DNA from: Gammaproteobacteria bacterium
GTDB taxonomy: Bacteria > Pseudomonadota > Gammaproteobacteria > Burkholderiales > Gallionellaceae
Assembly (NCBI GenBank): GCA_018814405.1
Contig: JAHIZO010000006.1
Span: 124,001 to 188,000 of the forward strand
Length of the DNA stretch: 64,000 nucleotides
Direction: 5' to 3'
The notes under the pieces were generated by a model that saw only the letters and a program-made list of their open reading frames with translations, ran no database searches and was not told the DNA's origin. The position numbers and the translations under genes were made by a program. Below are positions 50,893 to 62,114 of the stretch, one piece after another (the first letter of the stretch is position 1; the number at the start of each line of letters is the position of its first letter).

Positions 50893-52203
50893 ATGCTACT
50901 CACAGAATACCGTCTCGACCTCACCATACAGGCCGTGCGCAGCGCACTGAAGATGGCGCACCCTGCAGATGCAGTGTTGCGCAATTTCTTCCAGACAGAG
51001 CGTATAGGCTCCAACGAACGCAAACTGGTGGCGGAAACACTGTTCGGCGTGTTGCGCCATCGCCTGTTGCTGGAATACGGCTGCACCATGGAAGAGAAAG
51101 GCATCGCCTCCGCGCGCCGCATGGCACTTGCCTACTGGGTGCGCTTCGGCGGCTACAACCTGCGTGAGCTGAAGCCTTTGCTCAAAGTCAAAGAGGAAGA
51201 ATGGCTAGTCAAAGTCAAAAGCATCGATGTGAGCACTTTGCCGCTTTCCATTCAGGCTGAACTGCCGGAATGGATCGTGGAAAAACTGCGCGCGTATCGC
51301 AGCGACGAGGATATCCTGGTGCTCGGGCAGTCCATGCAACAATCTGCACCGCTCGACCTGCGCGTCAATTCACAATTATCCAACCGCAACGAAGTGCTGC
51401 AATCATTGCAAGCCGAAGGCTACGAAGCCTCGGCTACGCCGCTGTCTCCTTATGGCATCCGTCTGAAATACAAACCGGCGCTGAACAAACATGCACTGTT
51501 CCTCAGCGGGAAGTTCGAGGTGCAGGATGAGGGTAGTCAGTTGCTCGGCCTGATGCTGGCACCCAAGCGCAACGACATGGTGGTGGATTTCTGCGCCGGC
51601 GCCGGCGGCAAGACGCTGATGCTGGGCGCGCTGATGAATTCGCAGGGCCGTTTGTATGCGTGGGACATATCGGAGAAACGTTTGACCAATCTCAAACCAC
51701 GCTTGAAACGCTCCGGCTTGTCCAATGTGCAACCGCAACTCATCGCCCACGAGAACGACCAGAAAGTGAAGCGCCTCGCGGGCAAGATCGACCGCGTGCT
51801 GGTGGATGCACCGTGCAGCGGACTGGGGACACTACGCCGCAACCCCGACCTGAAGTTCCGCCAGTCGGCACAGAGCGTGGAAGAGCTGAAAGAGAAGCAA
51901 CGCGCCATCCTGGATTCCGCAGCACGTCTGGTGAAGAAAGGTGGCCGTCTGGTGTACGCAACATGCAGTGTGTTGCAGGAAGAGAATCAGGATATCGTCA
52001 GCGCATTCCTGATTGCGCATCCTGATTTCGCATTGCTGCCGGCCAGTGAAGTGCTAAAGCAACATCACATCGACCTGCCAATGGGCGACTACCTGCAACT
52101 TACACCCCAGCTGCACAACACCGACGGTTTCTTCGCCGCTGTATTGGAACGTAGCAAGCAACCCAATGAGGCCGCTTCAGAAGAAATAGAAGAGGCTGCA
52201 TAA
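50893..52203 (+). CDS. RsmB/NOP-family RNA cytosine methyltransferase
   Basis: A 436-residue SAM-dependent methyltransferase of the RsmB/NSUN family. An N-terminal NusB-like helical part (to about residue 150) precedes the Rossmann domain: DFCAGAGGKTLML (motif I), VDAPCSGLGTLRRNPD (motif IV) and VYATCSVLQEEN (motif VI, catalytic Cys). It makes m5C in rRNA or tRNA. Start ATG at 50893, after AGGAAACGTC. It may not be the main RsmB, which in beta-proteobacteria often sits next to fmt, so no symbol is given. Confidence 0.88.
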   Translation: MLLTEYRLDLTIQAVRSALKMAHPADAVLRNFFQTERIGSNERKLVAETLFGVLRHRLLLEYGCTMEEKGIASARRMALAYWVRFGGYNLRELKPLLKVKEEEWLVKVKSIDVSTLPLSIQAELPEWIVEKLRAYRSDEDILVLGQSMQQSAPLDLRVNSQLSNRNEVLQSLQAEGYEASATPLSPYGIRLKYKPALNKHALFLSGKFEVQDEGSQLLGLMLAPKRNDMVVDFCAGAGGKTLMLGALMNSQGRLYAWDISEKRLTNLKPRLKRSGLSNVQPQLIAHENDQKVKRLAGKIDRVLVDAPCSGLGTLRRNPDLKFRQSAQSVEELKEKQRAILDSAARLVKKGGRLVYATCSVLQEENQDIVSAFLIAHPDFALLPASEVLKQHHIDLPMGDYLQLTPQLHNTDGFFAAVLERSKQPNEAASEEIEEAA

Positions 52204-52208
52204 CGACT

Positions 52209-52239
52209 CCGGCTCCCGTGACCAAATCACAGGAACCGG
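52209..52239. terminator. Imperfect hairpin between convergent genes
   Basis: CCGGCTCCCGTGA - CCAAA - TCACAGGAACCGG, a stem with two mismatches in the 49-base gap between the convergent methyltransferase and Ca/H antiporter genes. No U tract; it could be a weak or rho-aided terminator. Confidence 0.4.
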
Positions 52240-52252
52240 TTGATACTCGGAT

Positions 52253-53329
52253 TTACATCAATCCCATCGCTACCAATGCGACAAAGGCCCCGAACAGCAC
52301 GAAGTGACTGATACCTTCGATGGCATTGGTCTCGCCGTCATGCAGATTATTCATCACTGTCAGAAAGGTCAGCAGCAACATGCCGCCTTGTAGCGGTGTC
52401 AGCGCCATAACGATACGATCACCGGTAAACAACGCGATGGCCTCGATCACAGGCAGGGTCAGCAGGACGGTCGCCAGCGATGCACCGAGCGCTATGTTGA
52501 CCGTGGTTTGCATGCGGTTCTGCTGCGCCGCCTTGAGGGCGGTGAGTATCTCCGGGCAGGCCGATATCAGCGCCACCAGAACCGCCGGGATCGCTTTAGG
52601 CAGACTGCTACCGGCCAAGCCGGCATCCAGCAACACGGATAGCACTTCGGACAGCAGGCCGACCAGCACGATAGCGCCGACCATGACGCCGACATGCAAG
52701 GAGTTCGGGCTGTGCTCCTCATCATGCACCTCCTCTTCGAGAGAGGAGGTGTATTCAAAAAAGGTGCGATGTTCCACCGTCTGCAGGCGCAGGAAGGCGA
52801 TGTACATCACAGCCATGATGATGACCGAGAACACAGAGTAAACCTGCCATTGATCTTCCGGCACAAAGTCGGGAATGAACATGCCCACACCGATAGCGAC
52901 CAGCAACATGGCCACAAAGGAGTTGGCTGACGATATGTTGTATTTATTCTGTCCGTGCTTCAGTCCGCCGACAATCGCAGCCAGACCAAGAATGCCATTG
53001 ATGTCGAACATCACCGCCGCGAACACGGTGTCGCGCGCCAGCGTAGGATTGGGTTCGCCCATCATCAATACGACTAGGATGACAACTTCCACAGAAACTG
53101 CTGCCAGCGTGAGGATCATCGTGCCGTAGGGTTCACCCAAACGTATCGCCAGCACTTCGGCATGGTGCGCAATGCGGAAGGCGACGCCGATGATGGCGGC
53201 AAGAATCACCAGAAGAAGTCCCCACAGCATGCCCCCACCCTGCGCGACTGCGCTGTGCTCAAGTGCAAAACCCAACCCCAACACGATCAACGCGATGTAG
53301 ATAGGGAACTCATTCTTCAGATATTTCAT
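52253..53329 (-). CDS. Calcium/proton antiporter, CaCA superfamily
   Basis: A 358-residue membrane protein of the Ca2+:cation antiporter superfamily (ChaA/CAX type) with about ten helices in two homologous halves. The conserved alpha repeats contain Glu in AAVSVEVVILVVLMMGE and SACPEILTALKAAQQN. A charged loop rich in Glu/His (EEEVHDEEHS) links the halves. It exchanges cytoplasmic Ca2+ (or Na+/K+) for protons. It lies nine bases downstream of the greB gene. Confidence 0.88.
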   Translation of the reverse strand: MKYLKNEFPIYIALIVLGLGFALEHSAVAQGGGMLWGLLLVILAAIIGVAFRIAHHAEVLAIRLGEPYGTMILTLAAVSVEVVILVVLMMGEPNPTLARDTVFAAVMFDINGILGLAAIVGGLKHGQNKYNISSANSFVAMLLVAIGVGMFIPDFVPEDQWQVYSVFSVIIMAVMYIAFLRLQTVEHRTFFEYTSSLEEEVHDEEHSPNSLHVGVMVGAIVLVGLLSEVLSVLLDAGLAGSSLPKAIPAVLVALISACPEILTALKAAQQNRMQTTVNIALGASLATVLLTLPVIEAIALFTGDRIVMALTPLQGGMLLLTFLTVMNNLHDGETNAIEGISHFVLFGAFVALVAMGLM

Positions 53330-53338
53330 CGTTTCACC

Positions 53339-53902
53339 TTAATTGAAATCAATTTCGCAGTATTCCACCTTCACTACCACCAACTCTTCCACACCGTCCG
53401 GCAGCGGCAACATCACCACATCATCCTCGCGCGCCTTCAACAGCACGCGCGCCAGCGGTGACACCCAGCTGACATGCCCCTTGCCTGCGTTCGCCTCTTC
53501 AATGCCGACAATGCAGTAAGTGCGTTCCGTACCATCTTCATGGCACACCGTCACGGTTGCCCCGAAGAAAACTTGCTCGCAGCCTTGCCGCTTAACAGGG
53601 TCGACCACTTCGGAATTTTCCATACGCTTGGCGAGGAAGCGCAGGCGGCGGTCGATCTCGCGCAGGCGCTTCTTGCCATAGATGTAGTCGCCATTCTCAG
53701 AACGGTCGCCGTTACCCGCCGCCCACGAGACGGTATGCACGACTGAAGGACGCTCCACGTCCAGCAGATGCATATATTCATCTTTGAGGCGGCGATAGCC
53801 CGCCGGGGTCATATAGTTCTTACTGCCCGCCGGCAGCGACGTCAACGATATGGGATCGTCATCGTCTTCATCGTCCGATTCTTTAGTGAAGGCTTTACTC
53901 AT
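53339..53902 (-). CDS. greB: Transcription elongation factor GreB
   Basis: A 187-residue GreA/GreB family protein: acidic N-terminal extension (DDEDDDDPIS), coiled-coil with NYMTPAGYRRLKDEY, tip residues NGDRSENGDYIYGKKRLREID, and the C-terminal FKBP-like domain. The long tip signature RSENGDYIYGKKRLREID marks GreB. It rescues backtracked RNA polymerase by stimulating transcript cleavage. Leads the greB-antiporter pair. Confidence 0.93.
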   Translation of the reverse strand: MSKAFTKESDDEDDDDPISLTSLPAGSKNYMTPAGYRRLKDEYMHLLDVERPSVVHTVSWAAGNGDRSENGDYIYGKKRLREIDRRLRFLAKRMENSEVVDPVKRQGCEQVFFGATVTVCHEDGTERTYCIVGIEEANAGKGHVSWVSPLARVLLKAREDDVVMLPLPDGVEELVVVKVEYCEIDFN

Positions 53903-54024
53903 CTGTGGTGCTGCAACAGTCCTGTTCGATTCAGGGGCGGCATTTTACACCCCGCATATACAATGATTTTCTCAAATTCAAAATCACCACGTTGCACGTC
54001 ATATTGCAGAAGAAATTCAAGAAA

Positions 54025-54048
54025 AAAGGCCTGCTATTGCAGGCCTTT
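54025..54048. terminator. Terminator downstream of ssb
   Basis: AAAGGCCTGC-TATT-GCAGGCCTTT, 10-bp perfect stem, preceded by AAA; on the minus strand the run TTTTTTC follows. It ends the MFS-ssb transcript in the gap before greB. Confidence 0.88.
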
Positions 54049-54085
54049 CACTGTTTATATATACGTTTAATATAAAACGTACGTG

Positions 54086-54553
54086 TTAAAACGGAATATC
54101 GTCGTCAAAGTTATCGAAGTTGCCCTTAGCAGCCGGGGCGGCTGCGGGACGTGCTGCCGGCGCGCTACGGGAAGGCGCGGAGGAACCACCATCATCCATC
54201 ACTTCAAAACTACCGCCGCCGCTAGACTTGCCGCCCAGCATCTTCATTTCGTTCACCACGATCTCGGTAGTATAGCGATCCTTACCTTCCTTATCCTGCC
54301 ACTTGCGGGTCTGGATACGGCCTTCCACATAGATCTGCGAACCCTTTTTCAGATATTCACCGGCGATCTCAGCCAGACGGCGATAGAACACCAGGTTGTG
54401 CCACTCGGTGCGTTCCTGCTTCTCACCGCTCTTGTCTTTGTAGTTCTCGGAAGTCGCCAGCGAAACATTGGTCACCGCTTCGCCGCTGGTCATATAACGA
54501 GTCTCCGGGTCTTTGCCCAGACGGCCCACCAGAATTGCCTTATTCACTGACAT
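54086..54553 (-). CDS. ssb: Single-stranded DNA-binding protein
   Basis: A 155-residue SSB: OB-fold over residues 1-110 ([20 protein letters not shown]), Gly/Ala/Pro-rich linker, and the acidic tip FDDDIPF that recruits repair proteins. The ATG follows the MFS stop by one base, with GGGAG upstream inside that gene. Confidence 0.97.
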   Translation of the reverse strand: MSVNKAILVGRLGKDPETRYMTSGEAVTNVSLATSENYKDKSGEKQERTEWHNLVFYRRLAEIAGEYLKKGSQIYVEGRIQTRKWQDKEGKDRYTTEIVVNEMKMLGGKSSGGGSFEVMDDGGSSAPSRSAPAARPAAAPAAKGNFDNFDDDIPF

Positions 54554-54554
54554 C

Positions 54555-55931
54555 TCATACTCCCTTCACTAATTGTTCTACCGCGTCTTCGTCGAATCCG
54601 CCCATTTCCACTTTGATGCAGGCGATCTGTTCATTCGCCACCACCAGCACCTCACGCACACCGCGCAATTGTGCCAGAGACTGCCGCAATTCGCTTGCTG
54701 CTGCTTCATCCATCTCCGTGAGGTGGAACATCCGGGTCATCAATGGCTCCGGCGCGCGCATACCGGACGCCACCGCTAACCACAGCAACAACATCACCAC
54801 TGCGAATATCAGCACCGCATTACCGCCATATAGCTGCATCAGCAGACCACCCATGGCCGAGCCGAAGAATGCGCCAAGGAACTGCACGCTACTGAAAACA
54901 CCCATCGCTGTGCCCTTGGATGCCAACGGCGCGATCTTGCTGACGATGGAAGGCTGCGTCGCCTCCAGCACGTTGAACGCAGTGAAGAACACCAGCAGTG
55001 TGAACGCCATGCCCCACAGACTATCTTGCAAGAACAGGATGCCCAGTTGCGCGATCGCCGCCAGACCGATGGCAATCATGAACACCTGTTTCAACTTGGC
55101 CTTTTTTTCCGCGATGATGATGGGAGGCACCATCAGTGCAAAAGCGATCAACATCACCGGCAGATATACCTGCCACTGGTGCTGCGCATCCAGCCCGTTC
55201 GCACGCAGGATAAACGGTACCTGCATGAACACCGACATCAATATCGCATGCAAAGTGAACACGCCAAAATCCATGCGCAGCAAGTCAGCATTGCGCAGTA
55301 CTTCTTTCAGCTTGCTGGTGTTCGCTTCTGTGTCGGAGTGGAAACGCGTGATGCGCGGCTGCGGGATGTACCACAGCACCATCGCGATGGACACGAAAGC
55401 CAGCACGCCAGTCAACTCGAACATGCCCGACATGCCGATGGTCTTGTACAACAACGGCGACAGCACCATAGAGAGCGAGAACGTCACGCCGATGGTCATG
55501 CCGATCATCGCCATCGCCTTGGTGCGATGCTCCTCGCGCGTCAGGTCGGCGGTCAGCGCCATCACCGCCGCATTGATCGCACCCGCACCCTGGATCACAC
55601 GCCCGGCGATGATCCAGTAGATATCGTCCGCCGAGGCCGCGATGAAACTGCCCGCCGCGAACAGCAGCAAGCCCACGATGATGATCGGCTTGCGCCCATA
55701 ACGATCCGACAACCAGCCCGCCGGGATCTGCAGGATCGCCTGCGTCAACCCATATGCGCCCAGCGCTACCCCGATCAGAAAATGACTCTCTCCACCCGGC
55801 AGCGTCTCGGCATACAAAGCGAAGATCGGAAGAATGATGAACAGGCCCAGCATACGCAGGCCATAGATGCTCGCGAGGCCGATACTGGCACGGCGCTCGA
55901 ACGGGGTCATTGCGGAATCTGAAGCGGACAT
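54555..55931 (-). CDS. Major facilitator superfamily transporter
   Basis: A 458-residue MFS protein with 12 predicted helices over about residues 20-400, motif [15 protein letters not shown], and then a cytoplasmic C-terminal extension of about 70 residues resembling a small ferredoxin-like or ACT-like fold ([19 protein letters not shown]). This long-tail type is usual upstream of ssb in proteobacteria; drug export is often assumed but unproved. ATG at 55931 was chosen because a -10-like TAAGAT lies just upstream; the 35 residues before it look untranslated. ATG at 55910 is also possible. Confidence 0.88.
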   Translation of the reverse strand: MSASDSAMTPFERRASIGLASIYGLRMLGLFIILPIFALYAETLPGGESHFLIGVALGAYGLTQAILQIPAGWLSDRYGRKPIIIVGLLLFAAGSFIAASADDIYWIIAGRVIQGAGAINAAVMALTADLTREEHRTKAMAMIGMTIGVTFSLSMVLSPLLYKTIGMSGMFELTGVLAFVSIAMVLWYIPQPRITRFHSDTEANTSKLKEVLRNADLLRMDFGVFTLHAILMSVFMQVPFILRANGLDAQHQWQVYLPVMLIAFALMVPPIIIAEKKAKLKQVFMIAIGLAAIAQLGILFLQDSLWGMAFTLLVFFTAFNVLEATQPSIVSKIAPLASKGTAMGVFSSVQFLGAFFGSAMGGLLMQLYGGNAVLIFAVVMLLLWLAVASGMRAPEPLMTRMFHLTEMDEAAASELRQSLAQLRGVREVLVVANEQIACIKVEMGGFDEDAVEQLVKGV

Positions 55932-56049
55932 GAAGCGGGAGTCTGGGTTTTCGGAAGGGGCGTATCTTAACAGGTCTGGATATACGTCTGATAGCCAACC
56001 CACACCTGCTTCTGATGGCGTATCCCCACTTTCCATCTGGATACTGCTG

Positions 56050-56078
56050 TTGGGTCAGCACACGTTTTCGCGTATATT
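56050..56078 (+). promoter_or_regulatory. uvrA promoter
   Basis: -35 TTGGGT (56050-56055), 17-base spacer, -10 TATATT (56073-56078), start expected near 56085. A short inverted repeat TGCTG-N6-CAGCA (56045-56060) overlaps the -35. It is not a consensus CTGT-N8-ACAG LexA box. Confidence 0.5.
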
Positions 56079-56111
56079 GGTGGGTCGTTTTTAATGGTCA
56101 GTTTGCCTCAC

Positions 56112-58931
56112 ATGGAATACATCAAGATACGCGGTGCGCGCACCCACAATCTCAAGAACATCAGCCTCGATCTGCCCCGTAATCAACTAGTGGTGATCAC
56201 CGGTCTTTCCGGTTCGGGTAAGTCTTCACTTGCATTTGATACGCTTTATGCCGAGGGGCAACGGCGATATGTCGAGTCGCTTTCGGCATATGCGCGCCAG
56301 TTCTTGCAGCTGATGGAGAAGCCGGATGTCGATCTGATCGAGGGGCTTTCCCCTGCTATCGCCATCGAACAAAAAGCGACTTCACACAATCCGCGCTCAA
56401 CCGTGGGTACGGTGACTGAGATTCACGATTACCTGCGTTTGTTGTTTGCACGTGCTGGCGACCCGCATTGCCCCGAGCATGACATCGTGCTGCAGGCGCA
56501 GTCTGTTGGGCAGATGGTGGACTCGGTGCTGGCATTGCCTGAAGGCACCAAGGTGATGGTCTTGTCGCCGGTGGTGGTAGGGCGCAAGGGCGAACAGCTG
56601 GAACTGTTCGACGAGCTGCGTGCCCAGGGTTTCGTGCGGCTGCGCGTGAACGGCAAAGTATGCGAGATGGATAACCTGCCAAAGCTGGCGAAGAATTCCA
56701 AGCACACTATTGAGATCGTTGTGGACAGATTGAAAGTGACCGCTGACATCAAACAGCGGTTGGCGGAGTCATTCGAGACGGCATTGCGCCATGCGGACGG
56801 TCGCGCGCTGGCCGTGGAGATGGATTCCGGCAAAGAACATCTGTTCTCGGCCAAGTTCGCTTGCCCGATCTGTAACTATTCTTTACAGGAACTGGAACCG
56901 CGTCTGTTCTCGTTCAACAGCCCGATGGGCGCGTGCCCTAAGTGCGACGGACTGGGTGTGATCTCGTTCTTCGATCCGAAACGTATAGTGGCCTTCCCCA
57001 ACTTGTCGCTGTCCGGCGGTGCAATTAAGGGTTGGGATAGACGCAATCAGTTCTACTATCAAATGCTGGATAGTTTGGCCAAGCATTATGACTTCGATCT
57101 GGAGCAGTCTTTCGAGAGCCTGCCGGAGAAGATCCAGATGGTGGTGTTGTACGGTAGCGGCAATGACGAGATCGCCTTCACCTATTTGAACGAACGCGGC
57201 AAGAAGATGTTGCGCGAGCATGCCTTCGAGGGCATCGTGAACAATCTGGAGCGTCGCTATAAGGAGACGGAATCTCCCACGGTGCGTGAGGAGCTGGCGA
57301 AATATCTGAATAGCTGTGCTTGTACCGAATGTAAAGGTACGCGTCTGCGCGAAGAAGCACGCCATGTACGCGTGGCTGATCGCACCATCTTCGAATTGAG
57401 CGCATTGCCGCTGAAGCAGGCGCTGACATTCTTCAGCAACGTCACGTTGGCAGGCAACAAACAGGCCATCGCAGAGAAGATCGTGCAGGAGATCGCCAGT
57501 CGCCTGACCTTCCTGAACAATGTGGGATTGGAATATCTTTCCTTGGAGCGTTCTGCCGAGACACTCTCCGGAGGCGAGGCGCAGCGTATCCGTTTGGCTT
57601 CGCAGATCGGCTCCGGCCTGACCGGGGTGATGTACGTACTGGATGAACCTTCCATCGGTCTCCATCAACGCGACAATGATCGCCTGCTGGATACGCTTAA
57701 GCGTCTGCGCGACATGGGTAACAGTGTGATCGTGGTGGAGCATGACGAGGATGCTATCCGCACGGCCGATTACGTGGTGGATATGGGGCCGGGCGCTGGC
57801 GAGCATGGCGGCATCGTAGTGGCGCAAGGTACAGCTCAGGAGGTGATCGACAACCCGAATTCACTGACGGGTGATTACTTGGCTGGTCGCCGCCATATCG
57901 AGCCCCCCACTTCATATCGCAAGCCTGACCCAGAGCGCAAGCTGAGAATCATCGGTGCGTCGGGCAACAACCTGAAAAATGTGACGCTGGATCTACCGGT
58001 CGGATTATTGACCTGCGTGGCGGGTGTTTCCGGCTCGGGCAAGTCCACACTCATCAATGACACCTTGTACGCTGCCGTGGCGCAGCATCTGTATGGCAGC
58101 AATGCCATTCCCGCACCGCACCGTGGAATCGAGGGGCTGGAGTTCTTCGACAAGGTGATCAGCGTGGATCAATCCCCTATTGGGCGTACGCCGCGTTCCA
58201 ACCCGGCGACCTATACCGGGCTTTTCACTCCCATTCGCGACCTCTTCTCCAGTGTGCCGACTTCGCGCGAGCGCGGTTACGGACCCGGACGCTTCTCTTT
58301 CAATGTGAAGGGAGGACGTTGCGAATCCTGTCAGGGCGATGGCGTCATCAAGGTCGAGATGCACTTCCTGCCTGATGTGTACGTACCTTGCGATGTATGT
58401 CACGGTCAGCGCTACAACCGCGAGACGTTGGAAGTGCAATACAAGGGAAAGAACATCCATCAGGTACTGAACATGACAGTGGAACATGCGCATGAGTTCT
58501 TCAATGCGGTGCCCATCATCGCGCGCAAACTCAAGACGCTGCTTGATGTCGGCCTTGGTTACATCACATTGGGACAGAGTGCGACCACACTGTCCGGCGG
58601 CGAGGCACAACGCGTAAAACTGTCGCTGGAGCTTTCCAAGCGCGACACGGGCCGCACTCTGTACATTCTTGACGAACCGACTACCGGGTTGCACTTCCAC
58701 GATATCGATATGTTACTGAAGGTGATCCACACCCTGCGCGACCAAGGCAATACACTGGTGATCATCGAGCACAATCTGGACGTGATCAAAACGGCGGACT
58801 GGGTAATCGACATGGGACCGGAAGGCGGCGAAGGCGGCGGACGCATTGTTGCCCAAGGCTCACCCAAGGACATCGCAGTCAGCAAGGATAGTGTGACCGG
58901 GCCTTATCTAAAAAAGTTGCTAGATAAATGA
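56112..58931 (+). CDS. uvrA: UvrA, excinuclease ABC subunit A
   Basis: A 939-residue UvrA, the damage-scanning ATPase of nucleotide excision repair. Two ABC modules: Walker [10 protein letters not shown] near residue 31 and GVSGSGKST near residue 640, signatures LSGGEAQR in each half, and zinc-binding Cys clusters (CPICN...[14 protein letters not shown]...CDVCHG). It pairs with UvrB. Start ATG at 56112 (MEYIKIRGA) chosen as the family start; ATG at 56094 adds six residues. A shared terminator follows. Confidence 0.97.
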   Translation: MEYIKIRGARTHNLKNISLDLPRNQLVVITGLSGSGKSSLAFDTLYAEGQRRYVESLSAYARQFLQLMEKPDVDLIEGLSPAIAIEQKATSHNPRSTVGTVTEIHDYLRLLFARAGDPHCPEHDIVLQAQSVGQMVDSVLALPEGTKVMVLSPVVVGRKGEQLELFDELRAQGFVRLRVNGKVCEMDNLPKLAKNSKHTIEIVVDRLKVTADIKQRLAESFETALRHADGRALAVEMDSGKEHLFSAKFACPICNYSLQELEPRLFSFNSPMGACPKCDGLGVISFFDPKRIVAFPNLSLSGGAIKGWDRRNQFYYQMLDSLAKHYDFDLEQSFESLPEKIQMVVLYGSGNDEIAFTYLNERGKKMLREHAFEGIVNNLERRYKETESPTVREELAKYLNSCACTECKGTRLREEARHVRVADRTIFELSALPLKQALTFFSNVTLAGNKQAIAEKIVQEIASRLTFLNNVGLEYLSLERSAETLSGGEAQRIRLASQIGSGLTGVMYVLDEPSIGLHQRDNDRLLDTLKRLRDMGNSVIVVEHDEDAIRTADYVVDMGPGAGEHGGIVVAQGTAQEVIDNPNSLTGDYLAGRRHIEPPTSYRKPDPERKLRIIGASGNNLKNVTLDLPVGLLTCVAGVSGSGKSTLINDTLYAAVAQHLYGSNAIPAPHRGIEGLEFFDKVISVDQSPIGRTPRSNPATYTGLFTPIRDLFSSVPTSRERGYGPGRFSFNVKGGRCESCQGDGVIKVEMHFLPDVYVPCDVCHGQRYNRETLEVQYKGKNIHQVLNMTVEHAHEFFNAVPIIARKLKTLLDVGLGYITLGQSATTLSGGEAQRVKLSLELSKRDTGRTLYILDEPTTGLHFHDIDMLLKVIHTLRDQGNTLVIIEHNLDVIKTADWVIDMGPEGGEGGGRIVAQGSPKDIAVSKDSVTGPYLKKLLDK

Positions 58932-58970
58932 AGTTATGCGTGCGACCTTAGCAAAAAGGTCGTACACAAT

Positions 58971-59000
58971 GAAAAAGGCCGGGATAACCCGGCCTTTTTC
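58971..59000. terminator. Bidirectional terminator between uvrA and rplQ
   Basis: GAAAAAGGCCGGG-ATAA-CCCGGCCTTTTTC, a perfect stem with A/T tracts on both strands between convergent uvrA and the ribosomal operon. Confidence 0.93.
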
Positions 59001-59020
59001 ATTGCGGCTTGTAACTGAAC

Positions 59021-59410
59021 TTATTCAGCCACTTCCACTGCTTCTGCTTCTACCGGACGATCCACCAGTTCAATCAGTGCCATAGGCGCGTTGTCGCCCT
59101 TACGGAAACCGAACTTTAGGATGCGGGAGTAGCCGCCGTTGCGTGTTGCATAGCGCGGGCCGAGTTCGTTGAACAGTTTGGTAACCATTTCACGGTCACG
59201 CAGACGGGCGAACGCCAGTCGCTTGTTAGCCAAGCTGGGGTTCTTTCCCAGCGTCAGGATCGGCTCTGCCACACGGCGCAGTTCCTTAGCCTTAGGCAAG
59301 GTAGTCTTGATGGCTTCGTGACGCAGCAACGAAACAGTCATGTTACGCAACATAGCCAGACGGTGGCTGCTGGTGCGATTGAGTTTTCTAAGTCCTAAAC
59401 GGTGACGCAT
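59021..59410 (-). CDS. rplQ: 50S ribosomal protein L17
   Basis: A 129-residue L17: [20 protein letters not shown] start, and [15 protein letters not shown]. The C-terminus has an acidic tail (EAEAVEVAE) longer than in E. coli. Last gene of the alpha operon. Confidence 0.97.
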   Translation of the reverse strand: MRHRLGLRKLNRTSSHRLAMLRNMTVSLLRHEAIKTTLPKAKELRRVAEPILTLGKNPSLANKRLAFARLRDREMVTKLFNELGPRYATRNGGYSRILKFGFRKGDNAPMALIELVDRPVEAEAVEVAE

Positions 59411-59455
59411 GATTTTCCTCTCTTGCTTTCTGACCCGGTATCTACCGGGCGAGCT

Positions 59456-60427
59456 TTATTTCTCGGCCACTGCCGTCCAGTTTTCCAGCTTGATACCCAG
59501 CGACAAGTCATGCTCGGCCAACACTTGCTTGATCTCGTTCAGAGACTTGCGGCCCAAATTCGGGGTGCGCAGCAGGTCAGCTTCGGTGTACTGAATCAGG
59601 TCGCCGATGTAATGGATACTCTGTGCCTTCAAACAGTTCGAAGAGCGCGGAGTCAGTTCCAAGTCATCGACCGGACGCAGCAACATAGGATCAACCTTAG
59701 GTGCAGCAGGCTTTTCGACCGGAGCAGGTGTGCCTTCCAGTGCAGCGAACACGGAGAATTGCTCAACCAGAATACGCGCTGCGTAACGGATGGATTCTTC
59801 AGGATCGATGGCGCTGTTAGTCTCGATGTCGATGATCAACTTGTCTAGGTCCGTGCGCTGCTCAACGCGGGCGCTTTCGACTGCATAGCTCACGCGGGAG
59901 ATCGGGCTGAACGAGGCGTCCAGAGCGATGTGGCCCACCGGACGTGTTGCACCCGGCTGCTGACGCGAGATAGCGGAAACATAACCGCGACCTTGTTCGA
60001 TCTTGATCTCCATGTCCAGCTTGCCGCCTGCAGTCAGGTGGGCGATGACATGGTTGGGGTTGATCACTTCGGTATCGGCATCGACTTCGATGTCGGCAGC
60101 AGTGACCACGCCAGCGCCGGATTTCTTCAGTTGCAGAGTGGCTTCAGGCGCACCGTGCAGCTTCAGAACCAGACCCTTCAGGTTCAACAGGATCTCGACC
60201 ACGTCTTCCTGCACGCCGTCGATAGGAGAGTATTCATGCAGCACGCCGGCGATCTTCACTTCTGTCACGGCATAGCCGGGCATGGAAGAAAGCAGAATGC
60301 GACGCAAGGCATTACCCAGCGTATGGCCGTAGCCGCGCTCGAACGGCTCCATCACAACACGCGCCTGGGTGGCGGAGATGTTCTGGACGTCGATGATGCG
60401 TGGCTTCAACAGATTATTTGTAGGCAT
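59456..60427 (-). CDS. rpoA: RNA polymerase alpha subunit
   Basis: A 323-residue alpha subunit: N-terminal dimerisation domain ([21 protein letters not shown]), Ala/Pro-rich linker near residue 240, and C-terminal DNA-binding domain ([38 protein letters not shown]). Length and domains are normal. Confidence 0.98.
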   Translation of the reverse strand: MPTNNLLKPRIIDVQNISATQARVVMEPFERGYGHTLGNALRRILLSSMPGYAVTEVKIAGVLHEYSPIDGVQEDVVEILLNLKGLVLKLHGAPEATLQLKKSGAGVVTAADIEVDADTEVINPNHVIAHLTAGGKLDMEIKIEQGRGYVSAISRQQPGATRPVGHIALDASFSPISRVSYAVESARVEQRTDLDKLIIDIETNSAIDPEESIRYAARILVEQFSVFAALEGTPAPVEKPAAPKVDPMLLRPVDDLELTPRSSNCLKAQSIHYIGDLIQYTEADLLRTPNLGRKSLNEIKQVLAEHDLSLGIKLENWTAVAEK

Positions 60428-60444
60428 ATGCGACTCCGCGTTAA

Positions 60445-61074
60445 TTACTTGGAATACAACTCGACAATGAGGTGCTCATTGATAGTTGCAGGCAGTTCGG
60501 TACGCTGCGGAACAGCCTTGAAGGTGCCCTTGAATGCCTTGGCATCCACATCCAGCCACTCCGGAAAACCGCGTTGCACTGCTGCGTCCAGAGATGCCTT
60601 CAGGCGCAGTTGTGCGCGAGACTTCTCGTTGACTTCAACCACATCACCCGGCTTAACGATGTAAGAAGGAATGTTTACGCGCTTACCGTTGACCAAGATG
60701 CTGTTGTGACGCACGGTCTGACGTGCTTCAGCACGAGAACCGCCGAAACCCATACGATAGGCAACGTTATCCAAACGGGATTCCAGCAATTGCAGCAAGT
60801 TTTCGCCGGTAATACCCTTGGCGGTTGTCGCGCGCTTGTATGTCAGACGGAACTGACCTTCCAGGATGCCGTAGATGCGACGCACCTTCTGCTTTTCACG
60901 CAACTGACCACCATACTCGGACATGCGCTGGTTACGGCGCTGACCGTGCTGGCCGGGAGGATACGCACGACGCTCTACCGCACACTTGTCGGTAAAACAC
61001 TTTTCTGCTTTCAGAAACAGCTTCTCGCCTTCGCGACGGCACTTACGGCACTTTGCATCAAGATTTCTAGCCAA
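60445..61074 (-). CDS. rpsD: 30S ribosomal protein S4
   Basis: A 209-residue S4. N-terminal zinc-type cysteines C9, C12, C26 and C31 (CRKC and CFTDKC) make this the Zn-binding form. An S4 RNA-binding domain follows ([15 protein letters not shown]). As in other bacteria it may repress the alpha operon by binding its mRNA, though that site is not obvious here. Confidence 0.97.
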   Translation of the reverse strand: MARNLDAKCRKCRREGEKLFLKAEKCFTDKCAVERRAYPPGQHGQRRNQRMSEYGGQLREKQKVRRIYGILEGQFRLTYKRATTAKGITGENLLQLLESRLDNVAYRMGFGGSRAEARQTVRHNSILVNGKRVNIPSYIVKPGDVVEVNEKSRAQLRLKASLDAAVQRGFPEWLDVDAKAFKGTFKAVPQRTELPATINEHLIVELYSK

Positions 61075-61086
61075 GATCGATACTCC

Positions 61087-61476
61087 TTAAATACGACGCT
61101 TTTTCGGAGGACGGCAACCGTTATGCGGTACCGGCGTAATATCCGAAATGCTTGTGATTTTGAAACCGGCGGCGTTCAACGCACGCACAGCGGATTCGCG
61201 ACCCGGGCCAGGACCCTTGATGCGCACTTCCAGGTTTTTAACACCACACTCGACAGCAGACTTGCCAACGACTTCGGCAGCTATCTGTGCAGCGAACGGT
61301 GTGCTCTTACGAGAACCCTTGAAGCCCTGCGCGCCACTTGTAGACCAAGCCAGTGTGTTGCCCTGACGGTCTGTGATGGTCACGATGGTATTGTTGAAGG
61401 AAGCGTGAACGTGCGCGATGCCTTCAGCAACGTTCTTCTTTACTTTCTTACGCACTTTCGTGCTGGTCTTTGCCAT
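61087..61476 (-). CDS. rpsK: 30S ribosomal protein S11
   Basis: A 129-residue S11 with the family motifs [17 protein letters not shown] and [15 protein letters not shown] at the C-terminus. Member of the alpha operon between rpsM and rpsD. Confidence 0.98.
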   Translation of the reverse strand: MAKTSTKVRKKVKKNVAEGIAHVHASFNNTIVTITDRQGNTLAWSTSGAQGFKGSRKSTPFAAQIAAEVVGKSAVECGVKNLEVRIKGPGPGRESAVRALNAAGFKITSISDITPVPHNGCRPPKKRRI

Positions 61477-61496
61477 GTCTGCTGTCCTCTACTTAA

Positions 61497-61862
61497 TTAC
61501 TTTTTCGCGCCGGCGATGGATTTACGCGGACCTTTACGGGTGCGCGCATTGGTACGTGTACGCTGACCACGGCTCGGCAAGCCGCGACGATGACGCAAAC
61601 CACGGTAGCAGCCCATGTCCATAAGGCGCTTGATGTTCATTGTGACTTCGCGGCGCAGATCACCTTCAACGGTGAACTTCGCGACTTCGTCACGCAGCTT
61701 TTCCATTTCGGAATCGCTGATATCCTTGATCTTAGAAGAAGTCGACACGCCTGCTGCAACACAGATCTGCTGCGCACGTGTACGTCCGACGCCATAAATG
61801 GCTGTCAACGCAATCACTGCGTGTTGATGGTTTGGAATGTTTACACCGGCAATACGAGCCAT
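61497..61862 (-). CDS. rpsM: 30S ribosomal protein S13
   Basis: A 121-residue S13: [19 protein letters not shown] start, [16 protein letters not shown] signature and the basic C-terminus [14 protein letters not shown]. Confidence 0.98.
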   Translation of the reverse strand: MARIAGVNIPNHQHAVIALTAIYGVGRTRAQQICVAAGVSTSSKIKDISDSEMEKLRDEVAKFTVEGDLRREVTMNIKRLMDMGCYRGLRHRRGLPSRGQRTRTNARTRKGPRKSIAGAKK

Positions 61863-61922
61863 GCAGCTACCCTATCGTTCAAAAAGTTGCGAATTCTAAC
61901 ATCCAGAGGTGATTGTACTCAA

Positions 61923-62039
61923 TCAACCCTGGCGCTGTTTGTGGCGAGGATCACTACTGCAGATCACACGTACCACACGGTTGCGACGCACAATCTTGCA
62001 ATTGCGGCACATTTTCTTTACGGATGCTTGGACTTTCAT
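61923..62039 (-). CDS. rpmJ: 50S ribosomal protein L36
   Basis: A 38-residue L36, too short to be seen by simple ORF length filters. It reads [17 protein letters not shown] and ends [12 protein letters not shown], with the zinc ligands C11, C14, C27 and H33 of the C+ type. An AAGGAG site precedes the ATG at 62039. It sits between secY and rpsM; no infA is present in the 75-base gap to secY. Confidence 0.96.
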   Translation of the reverse strand: MKVQASVKKMCRNCKIVRRNRVVRVICSSDPRHKQRQG

Positions 62040-62114
62040 TTGTTTCTCCTTGCTTCTTCAATTCAAAGCCGCGTACTTGGCATACTGCAAAGTATTCAGC
62101 GATGCTTCTGCCGA

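Noticed and set aside
54025-54048. Shared AAGGCCTGC stem in the terminators at 45714 and 54025 as an uptake-sequence signal
   Set aside because: Two copies with ordinary G+C-rich terminator stems are not evidence of a repeated uptake sequence; the other terminators use different stems.
56045-56064. A possible LexA (SOS) box in the uvrA promoter
   Set aside because: CTGT is present but the partner eight bases on is not ACAG; the local symmetry is TGCTG-N6-CAGCA, which does not match the consensus.
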